From assembly GCA_023823795.1 (NCBI GenBank), contig CP085710.1, forward strand, positions 2,568,001 to 2,632,000: a stretch of 64,000 nt of DNA, written 5' to 3'. Every line of letters begins with the position of its first letter. The first letter of the stretch is position 1. Below are positions 58,288-64,000 of this stretch, piece by piece. The DNA comes from Bacillus sp. F19 (GTDB lineage Bacteria; Bacillota; Bacilli; Bacillales; Bacillaceae). Below the pieces are notes generated by a model. The model saw only the letters and a program-made list of their open reading frames with translations. It was not told where the DNA came from and made no database searches. Position numbers and translations under genes: made by a program.

Positions 58288-59355
58288 TTATAAATTTATA
58301 TAGTCACTAATATAATGAAGGTCAAAACTAATTACATGTTCATAATAAAAATAAAGAAAGTAACAAACTAAAATTCCATAATAAACCAATCTTTCATGAT
58401 TTTTATTAAAAAGTTTTACTGACCATGATAGTAGGATTAGATTATATAAACCGAAGTAAATATTGAATCTGGCAAAGATCCAGCTTTGAGTAGCAATTAC
58501 CATGAAGATAACACTAATAATCGACATGTTCACAATATAATCGCTTTTGGGCCAGAACTTTCTTAATTTCTCCCTCCCTAAAAAAGCAATAATTACTGGA
58601 ACTGCAGATACAATGACGCGGATTTTATTTGCTCCTCCCTCTGCAAATTCACTGTAATGCCCATATTGTGTATTGCCAATGGCTGAAAAAAGAAGATTTG
58701 AAAACTCATTAAATCCTATGACTATTAAGACGGCTAAACCAAATAGAGCAAATGAAACCTGTGTCCAGGCTTCTCTCCTGACAATAAAGTAAATCGGCAG
58801 CAATACAAGGGCGCTTTTGTGTATTGTGGAGGCAAAGAGAACGACAAGTAAATACTTTTTGAATTGACCATTTAAGATATATTTTGTGGCTATGAAAACA
58901 ATAGCAGCTGCAAGGTATTGTCTGATACCATTCATTGAAGTGGTATACATACCAGATGTTATATATACATAAATGCTAAGTTCAATCATTCTAGAATATT
59001 TAAATAGGACTGAAACTATTAATACATTTGTAATTAAAGCAGTTGTAATGATAAGGATTTGAGGATCTGATGAGAGATTTTGCAGTAACATTTGATATAT
59101 ATTAAAACCAAAATCTCCTGCATAATCAATCGTTTGCCATGTCAATTCATTTGTTTTAAAGGAGTGCATGTAATACACAGTGTCTCCAATGTTTTTTTGG
59201 AGCCCAGCAACAGTTATTAAAGAAACTGTTGCTAAAAAAACTAATAGTTTATTAGGTTTTACATAATCGATATGAATGGAAGGGCGGATACTGAAATAAC
59301 GTCCGAAAAATGAAAATAAATAAACAATACCCAGATTTAACCACATGACAGTCAT
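58288..59355 (-). CDS. EpsG-family polysaccharide polymerase
   Basis: 355-aa membrane protein of about ten spans with LQKNIGDTVYYMHSFK after the first two spans, FNIYQMLLQNLSSDPQIL and ASTIHKSALVLLPIYFIVRR. The H-KSA and GDT-Y motifs are typical of EpsG/Wzy-type polymerases. It polymerises repeat units outside the membrane. ATG 59355 follows AAAGGA by 8 nt. Confidence 0.87.
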   Translation of the reverse strand: MTVMWLNLGIVYLFSFFGRYFSIRPSIHIDYVKPNKLLVFLATVSLITVAGLQKNIGDTVYYMHSFKTNELTWQTIDYAGDFGFNIYQMLLQNLSSDPQILIITTALITNVLIVSVLFKYSRMIELSIYVYITSGMYTTSMNGIRQYLAAAIVFIATKYILNGQFKKYLLVVLFASTIHKSALVLLPIYFIVRREAWTQVSFALFGLAVLIVIGFNEFSNLLFSAIGNTQYGHYSEFAEGGANKIRVIVSAVPVIIAFLGREKLRKFWPKSDYIVNMSIISVIFMVIATQSWIFARFNIYFGLYNLILLSWSVKLFNKNHERLVYYGILVCYFLYFYYEHVISFDLHYISDYINL

Positions 59356-59368
59356 ACATGATTTCCTT

Positions 59369-60280
59369 TCAATCTTGACTATTTACAATCGGAAATGTTT
59401 TTCTATTCGAATCCTTCATAAATAGAAACAAGGCTAAACCAAATGGAATAGCCGCCAGGGTTGTGAATCTTCTAGGTGATTCATTCAAAAACATTCTATT
59501 TTTCATCATCAAACTGCTCGATACATAATGAACTGATTCCCTGAACCTGTCCTTAAAAGTCGGAGAATATTGCATGCCAATTTTCCGAAAAAAAGCAAAT
59601 CCTTTTGGATTCTTCTTATATTGATTAATCATGTTTAAACTTGAACCATCTGGTAAATATTCTACGTGACATAATATCTCGTTCATCAACAATAATGGAC
59701 GAATCTGATCAATTAGAATGTATTTATAGCTGAGCGGACAGTATTTTTCCCCCTCAAAAATAGGATAAGGCGGAGTTTTACTTGTAATCTCTGTCCGATA
59801 GACAAGCTTTTTGTCCCCCTTCACTTTAAACCTTGAGTATAGTCCGGTTAATGTTGAGTGATGCAGATTTTCAGGCATCCTTGTTCCAATGATTTCACCA
59901 TTTGGCGATGCATCCAAACCCACAATTCCTGCAAATTTTTCACTTCCGTATTTTTTCCAGAATTGAACGATTTTTTCTACAGCATCATCTGCCATGTAAT
60001 CATCAGAATCAATGCACACGTTTAATTCTGTTTCGATTCTTTCGTATGCTGTATTGTGTGCTCCATGCATTCCTTGATTTTCTTGGTAGTGGTAAATGAT
60101 AGGAACTGTATTTTTAGTCTGCCACTTTTTTACTAATTCGCTTGTACCGTCTGAAGATCCATCGTCAATGATGAGCCAAACAAAATCTTTGCTTGTTTGT
60201 CTTATTAGACTTTCATAACATAGATGGAGAGTGTAGGCGCGATTATAAGTAGGTGTAAAGACTGTTAAGGTTGGTTTCAA
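59369..60280 (-). CDS. Glycosyltransferase family 2
   Basis: 303-aa GT-A transferase with LTVFTPTYNRAYTLHLCYESLIRQT, FVWLIIDDGSSDGTSELVKKW and the DXD-type NVCIDSDDYMADDAVEKI. A C-terminal region of about 100 residues ends in a hydrophobic segment (LAAIPFGLALFLFM) that may attach it to the membrane. Adds a sugar to the growing repeat. Confidence 0.87.
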   Translation of the reverse strand: MKPTLTVFTPTYNRAYTLHLCYESLIRQTSKDFVWLIIDDGSSDGTSELVKKWQTKNTVPIIYHYQENQGMHGAHNTAYERIETELNVCIDSDDYMADDAVEKIVQFWKKYGSEKFAGIVGLDASPNGEIIGTRMPENLHHSTLTGLYSRFKVKGDKKLVYRTEITSKTPPYPIFEGEKYCPLSYKYILIDQIRPLLLMNEILCHVEYLPDGSSLNMINQYKKNPKGFAFFRKIGMQYSPTFKDRFRESVHYVSSSLMMKNRMFLNESPRRFTTLAAIPFGLALFLFMKDSNRKTFPIVNSQD

Positions 60281-60283
60281 AGA

Positions 60284-61393
60284 TTATACCTCCACTTCTT
60301 TACTAGATTGGTTGAAGTAGAATTCTGTTAGCCAATGTGACATGGTTGATGTATCATAACCCTTTTCACGCAAGATTTTTAAAGTATTTTTATGTTCATA
60401 TGTGGAAGATAAAATCTTATTTGCCCAACTTTCAGATGGATCTTTAAGACTTAAAAAATCTAGCTGCCCAGTAACGTTTGTTTCTTCTGTAATCGTATTT
60501 GAAACAAACGACTTTAGGCCTGCTGCTTGTGCTTCTACTAAAACAACCGGCAAACCTTCGAATAATGATGGAAAAAGAAATACGTCCATAGCCTGCATCA
60601 GTTTGTGTACATCTTTACGAACTCCAAGGAAATGAACATTTTCTGAAAGACCAAGTCTTTTCACTTTATCTTCTATAGAAGGACGTAAATGACCTTCACC
60701 TGCTAAAAGCAGAAGAGAGTTAGGCATTCTGTTGTAAATAGATTTAAATACTGCGATTAAAAAATCGTGGTTTTTTTGTTTATTGAATCTTCCTATATGA
60801 CCTATTACTAACTGATCTCCAATGTTGAGATCCTTTCGTATTTCAGACCTTACTTCTTGATTAAAACTAAAGTCATTCACATTTACTGCATTGTTGAGAA
60901 CTGTAATATCATTCCGCTCTCCGAAAAGCCATTGACCGGCTTTTTTAGAGCAGGCAAAAAATTGTGTTGGATTATCTTTCATATAATATCGGGCATAAAG
61001 GCGAAATGGCAGTTTCAAATCAATTCCTAAATCACTTAAATGACTGTGAGCAATTCTACATGGTACCCCTGCCTTTTTTGCTGCTCTTAAAACAAAACTG
61101 CTGTTTTCATTGTTGTGAGCATGGACAACTTTATAATCTCTATTCTTTGCAAAAAAATCTTTTAATGAATGAAAGTATTTTCTGTAATTTCCTGGACGTA
61201 TTGAAGGCATTCGATATATATGTCCGCCTAACCTTTCAATTTCATCGTCATAATGGCCTCTTTCCACACGGTGAACCATAAAATCGAATTGAATCTTGCA
61301 CCTGTCCATTTTCCTGTAATAATTCATCAACATCGTCTCAAGACCACCGCGATTCATGATAGTAACTACTTGCAAAACACGCATTGGTTTCAT
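60284..61393 (-). CDS. Glycosyltransferase family 4 (EpsF-like)
   Basis: 369-aa GT-B transferase. MRVLQVVTIMNRGGLETMLMNYYRKMDRCKIQFDFMVHR closely recalls EpsF of the Bacillus eps operon. The C-terminal domain has VIGHIGRFNKQKNHDFLI and VFLFPSLFEGLPVVLVEAQAAGLKSFV. The ATG at 61393 is 5 nt after TTAGGAGGG; an open reading frame to 61501 runs into the upstream gene. It is 3 nt from the next gene. Confidence 0.88.
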   Translation of the reverse strand: MKPMRVLQVVTIMNRGGLETMLMNYYRKMDRCKIQFDFMVHRVERGHYDDEIERLGGHIYRMPSIRPGNYRKYFHSLKDFFAKNRDYKVVHAHNNENSSFVLRAAKKAGVPCRIAHSHLSDLGIDLKLPFRLYARYYMKDNPTQFFACSKKAGQWLFGERNDITVLNNAVNVNDFSFNQEVRSEIRKDLNIGDQLVIGHIGRFNKQKNHDFLIAVFKSIYNRMPNSLLLLAGEGHLRPSIEDKVKRLGLSENVHFLGVRKDVHKLMQAMDVFLFPSLFEGLPVVLVEAQAAGLKSFVSNTITEETNVTGQLDFLSLKDPSESWANKILSSTYEHKNTLKILREKGYDTSTMSHWLTEFYFNQSSKEVEV

Positions 61394-61404
61394 CTTATTC
61401 CCTC

Positions 61405-62472
61405 CTAACGCACCGTTTTTCTTAGAAATTCTATGGATGTTAACATCAAAAATAATCCTACTGCAATGCGGTTTTTTGCAAAGAAAAAAAACGTTTTCCA
61501 AACAATTGGACAGTGATGCATGTCAAATTGGTTTAAAGAACGTTTTATATGCTTACTTTTTAATACTTCATCTAATTCAATTATTTTTTTTACTATCGAG
61601 TTTGAATTTCCTCTGCTGATAGTATTCAACCCTAATCCAAGTGTATTAAAGCTGATTCTGTTCGTTAATGCGGTTTGAAATTCTCCGCTGAGTTCTTTTT
61701 CTTGAAGGAAATCCTCCATTCTAGTATAGAGCGTTCCAAACTGATGTACCAATTTTTGATTATACTTGGATGTAACGGATGTCTCGTTCACCCGCCAGTA
61801 ATGATATAAAGGCTGATTAAGGAATACAAATGATTTTGCATGATAAAAAGCTTGAATATTGAATAATGTGTCTTCATTACTTCCTATTTCTTTTAGATCC
61901 ACAAATTCCAGTTTATTTTGTTTAATCAGTTCCGATTTATAAAGCTTCGACCAAACAGTACCCCAGGCATCTAAATATTCTGGATTAGATACCTCTTTTT
62001 CAATCGGACCAATAAGCCTTCTTAGAATTTTCGTCTTCAATTCCTCATGAACATATTTTCTATTGTCAGCTTCTTCGAAAATCTTCTCTTTTGAATGTGT
62101 TCCAAATTCACGAATGTACGAACACATAACGATGTCAGCTTGTTCTAGTTCCGCAGTTAGATAAAGGATTTCGTACATTCTTTCGTCAATCCAATCATCT
62201 GGATCAACAAATCCTATATATGTTCCCTTTGCCTTTTGCAATCCATCATTCCGTGCTGATGATACTCCATTGTTTTTTTTGTGAATTGCAATAATCTTAT
62301 TATGCTTTTTAGCATATTCATCTAAAATACTTCCGCTTGAATCAGTTGAACCATCATTAATGGCTATAATCTCAAAATCTTTAAATGTTTGTAAAAGGAG
62401 ACTGTCCAAGCATCTGGATAAATATTTTTCTACATTAAATATAGGCACGATTATACTGATCTTTGGTTTCAT
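61405..62472 (-). CDS. Glycosyltransferase family 2 (EpsH/EpsJ-like)
   Basis: 355-aa GT-A transferase with ISIIVPIFNVEKYLSRCLDSLLLQTFKDFEIIAINDGSTDSS, NNGVSSARNDGLQKAKGTYIGFVDPDDWID and the later EDTLFNIQAFYHAKSFVF. The C-terminal part ends hydrophobically (AVGLFLMLTSIEFL). ATG 62472 follows GAGGGATACAG and overlaps the end of the preceding epsD-like gene by 38 nt. Confidence 0.88.
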   Translation of the reverse strand: MKPKISIIVPIFNVEKYLSRCLDSLLLQTFKDFEIIAINDGSTDSSGSILDEYAKKHNKIIAIHKKNNGVSSARNDGLQKAKGTYIGFVDPDDWIDERMYEILYLTAELEQADIVMCSYIREFGTHSKEKIFEEADNRKYVHEELKTKILRRLIGPIEKEVSNPEYLDAWGTVWSKLYKSELIKQNKLEFVDLKEIGSNEDTLFNIQAFYHAKSFVFLNQPLYHYWRVNETSVTSKYNQKLVHQFGTLYTRMEDFLQEKELSGEFQTALTNRISFNTLGLGLNTISRGNSNSIVKKIIELDEVLKSKHIKRSLNQFDMHHCPIVWKTFFFFAKNRIAVGLFLMLTSIEFLRKTVR

Positions 62473-63601
62473 CTGTATCCCTCAACATGTATCTGGAGTA
62501 GATTTCTGAAAGTTCGTAACTGACGCTTGATAATTCATAATTTTTCACTCTTTTAATACTCATTGATCCTAAATTTTCGAGTAATATTTTTGATAGGGCG
62601 ATGTCATTGATTTTTCTTGAAAACAGCTTAACATCCTGATTTTTAATCAAATAGCCATTCACCCCATTCTCCACCAGCTCCCCATGCCCTCGATTCTCCG
62701 TAGCAACAACAGGCAGCCCGCAAGCCATAGCCTCCATAATATTGACTGGAAGTCCCTCACGTAAACTGGATCCTACTGCTAAATCGCACATTGGCAAGAT
62801 GGTATCGATATCTTTTCTGAATCCAAGGAAATGAACCATTTGCTCGATTCTGAGCGTTTTAGCAAGCTGTTTATATTCTTCCATAAGAGTTCCTTCGCCA
62901 GCTAGGAGAAGCTTAGAGTTTGGAAGGTTATCTTTTAATCGTGCCATGGCATTCAGCAAGAGCTGCTGATTCTTATTCTTGTTAAACTCTGCCGCGTAGA
63001 AAAGAACGAAATCATCATATGCAATTCCGAAAGATTTTCTTCTTTTCGTTTTCTCCGCTTCCGTTATAGGCTTGAACTTTTCAGTGTCTATACCCACGCC
63101 ATGAACGTGTTCAACTGTCCCTGCAGCAAATCTGCGTTCTATTGCCAGAAGATAATCTTCCTCATTTATAGTAATCAGACAATCTGTATAGGAAGATAGC
63201 CATTTTTCAATTGGATAATATGTTAGCCAATTTTGAAGCGGCGCTCCTTTACAAAAGTGAAAACCGTGTGCCGTATAGATGACTTTTGTCCCTTTTTTTC
63301 TTGCTTCTCTCGCAGCCAGTCTAGTGAGAACACCTCCAACAGGTGTATGGCAGTGAATGATGCTGTAGTTATTTTCATTAATAATTTCCTTTAATCGACT
63401 GTATGCAACCGAGTTTCTTCTATTAAAAGGTGACCGTTGAATGGGAAGATTGAATTTCTGGTCAACATATGGAAGTTCAATATTTCCAAGTGCAGCCACA
63501 TGAACTTCCCATCCCTGTTCTTTGAACCATTTTAGGATTGGAAGATGAAAGCTTTTAAAGTGGTAATCGACCGTTGCCGTAAAAAGCACTTTGTCAGGCA
63601 T
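62435..63601 (-). CDS. epsD: Glycosyltransferase EpsD (family 4)
   Basis: 388-aa GT-B transferase. VLFTATVDYHFKSFHLPILKWFKEQGWEVHVAALG and IIHCHTPVGGVLTRLAAREARKKGTKVIYTAHGFHFCKGAP are hallmark EpsD segments. The C-terminal domain has VGSSLREGLPVNIMEAMACGLPVVATENRGHGELV. The ATG at 63601 follows CAGGGTG; the longer frame to 63727 runs back through the terminator-like hairpin and the end of epsC and is not credible. Confidence 0.87.
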   Translation of the reverse strand: MPDKVLFTATVDYHFKSFHLPILKWFKEQGWEVHVAALGNIELPYVDQKFNLPIQRSPFNRRNSVAYSRLKEIINENNYSIIHCHTPVGGVLTRLAAREARKKGTKVIYTAHGFHFCKGAPLQNWLTYYPIEKWLSSYTDCLITINEEDYLLAIERRFAAGTVEHVHGVGIDTEKFKPITEAEKTKRRKSFGIAYDDFVLFYAAEFNKNKNQQLLLNAMARLKDNLPNSKLLLAGEGTLMEEYKQLAKTLRIEQMVHFLGFRKDIDTILPMCDLAVGSSLREGLPVNIMEAMACGLPVVATENRGHGELVENGVNGYLIKNQDVKLFSRKINDIALSKILLENLGSMSIKRVKNYELSSVSYELSEIYSRYMLRDTDETKDQYNRAYI

Positions 63602-63626
63602 TTTTTTATCACCCTGTTCAATACGA

Positions 63627-63652
63627 AAAACACTCATGTTCATGAGTGTTTT
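63627..63652. terminator. Terminator-like hairpin between epsC and epsD
   Basis: AAAACACTCATG and CATGAGTGTTTT form a 12-bp palindromic stem. On the minus strand it ends in TTTTTC, on the plus strand TTTTCTTTTTTTT. It stands inside the eps operon, 25 nt after the epsC stop. It would cut most transcripts unless an antitermination system (EAR/LoaP type) acts. Confidence 0.65.
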
Positions 63653-63677
63653 CTTTTTTTTATTTTTTTCAACGCCC

Positions 63678-64000
63678 TTAACTCGGTATCGACAATAGTT
63701 CTTTAATAGGAACACGGTGATTAGCAAGATCTAACAGCTGTTCACGCAATTCGTTTTTCTCCATTTCCGAAAAAGTATCAATGATATGATGTATTTCTTC
63801 TATATAGAGAGTAGTTGTTTTTCCTACGTAGATTTTAGGATACACTTGCTGTTCATGAACTTCATCATCTTTAAGCAATTCTTCAAACAGCTTTTCGCCA
63901 GGCCTCATGCCGGTGACTTCAATATCAATGTCATCAAGTGAATGACCTGACATTTTTATTAGGTTTTTAGCTAGATCAATAATTTTGACAGGTTCGCCCA
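63678..64000 (-). CDS. epsC: UDP-sugar 4,6-dehydratase EpsC, partial (N-terminus beyond window)
   Basis: C-terminal 107 residues of a CapD/EpsC-type nucleotide-sugar dehydratase. GEPVKIIDLAKNLIKMSGHSLDDIDIEVTGMRPGEKLFEELLKDDE is the conserved end of the family, where the TGxRPGEK segment contacts the substrate. It forms a UDP-4-keto-6-deoxy sugar, the first step toward the amino sugar completed by the aminotransferase at 47222. The rest of the gene and the promoter of the operon lie outside the window. Confidence 0.88.
   Translation of the reverse strand, partial: GEPVKIIDLAKNLIKMSGHSLDDIDIEVTGMRPGEKLFEELLKDDEVHEQQVYPKIYVGKTTTLYIEEIHHIIDTFSEMEKNELREQLLDLANHRVPIKELLSIPS

Noticed and set aside
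61528-61545. AAAGAAC within a glycosyltransferase gene as a SinR site
   Set aside because: A single 7-mer inside coding DNA without an inverted partner is expected by chance in AT-rich sequence.
1-64000. CRISPR arrays, tRNA/rRNA genes, insertion sequences, prophage
   Set aside because: No regular spaced repeats, tRNA cloverleafs, rRNA segments, transposase or integrase coding was seen. The tailspike-like protein alone is not evidence of a prophage.

Overview
This window looks like chromosomal DNA of an endospore-forming, low-GC Bacillaceae (Bacillus/Metabacillus type). The reasons are an AT-rich sequence, strong AGGAGG ribosome binding sites with frequent TTG starts, a clear spore-cortex hydrolase gene (cwlJ), a sporulation-type histidine kinase, GntR/LacI-type carbon control with a cre box, and a Bacillus-style eps exopolysaccharide operon. 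The species cannot be fixed from the sequence alone. No rRNA, tRNA, CRISPR array or intact insertion sequence was seen.

Region 1 (1-6770, minus strand) is a glycolate/glyoxylate module. It holds a GntR/FadR-type regulator, the three glycolate oxidase subunits (glcE, glcF, glcD) and malate synthase G (glcB, cut by the window edge). An identical 17-bp motif lies upstream of glcE and of glcB, so they probably form one regulon. Region 2 (6890-9070) has a macrolide 2'-phosphotransferase-like gene with an attenuator-like leader, and a zinc-free MDR oxidoreductase. Region 3 (9159-17962, minus) is a carbohydrate uptake and oxidation regulon: lipoprotein binding protein, two ABC permeases, two Gfo/Idh/MocA oxidoreductases, a TIM-barrel isomerase/epimerase, a GntR/LacI-hybrid regulator with a palindromic operator, and a third Gfo/Idh/MocA gene. 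No ATPase is encoded, so a shared MsmX-type ATPase is likely.

Region 4 (18129-30927) is a mixture. It has a badly decayed aldo/keto reductase, cwlJ, a GNAT and a nitrilase-family gene, a K+ channel-like protein, a histidine kinase, a permease pair whose second gene has an in-frame stop, a Crp-type regulator facing a pair of YdcZ-type DMT genes, and DinB, peptidase E, DUF3307 and SatD-type genes.

Region 5 (31046-42694) is the most interesting part: two convergent RiPP loci. The minus-strand locus is a complete paeninodin-type lasso peptide cluster. Its order is macrolactam synthetase, a 40-aa precursor at 40539-40661, HPr-kinase-like peptide kinase, B1, B2, nucleotidyltransferase-like protein and ABC exporter. 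The plus-strand locus shares the kinase, PqqD/B1-like, ABC exporter and nucleotidyltransferase-like families. It lacks the lasso cyclase and the B2 protease; instead it has a Ser/His signal-peptidase-like protein and a 69-aa precursor with an unusual Gly/Asn/His/Pro/Lys-rich C-terminal half. I cannot match this second locus to a characterised RiPP class. In both loci a strong hairpin separates the precursor gene from the kinase gene.

Region 6 (42781-64000) holds galE, a large right-handed beta-helix protein of tailspike type (plus strand), and a long minus-strand exopolysaccharide operon running from epsC (cut by the window edge) to a DegT aminotransferase. The operon includes glycosyltransferases, an EpsG-type polymerase, a flippase, a pyruvyl transferase, acyltransferases, and an unusual ATP-grasp/HAD/aminotransferase tail plus a QueC-like PP-loop protein. 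Inverted repeats matching the SinR operator half-site GTTCTYT lie upstream of galE, the lasso cluster and the second RiPP cluster, which suggests that both peptide loci are co-regulated with biofilm matrix production.
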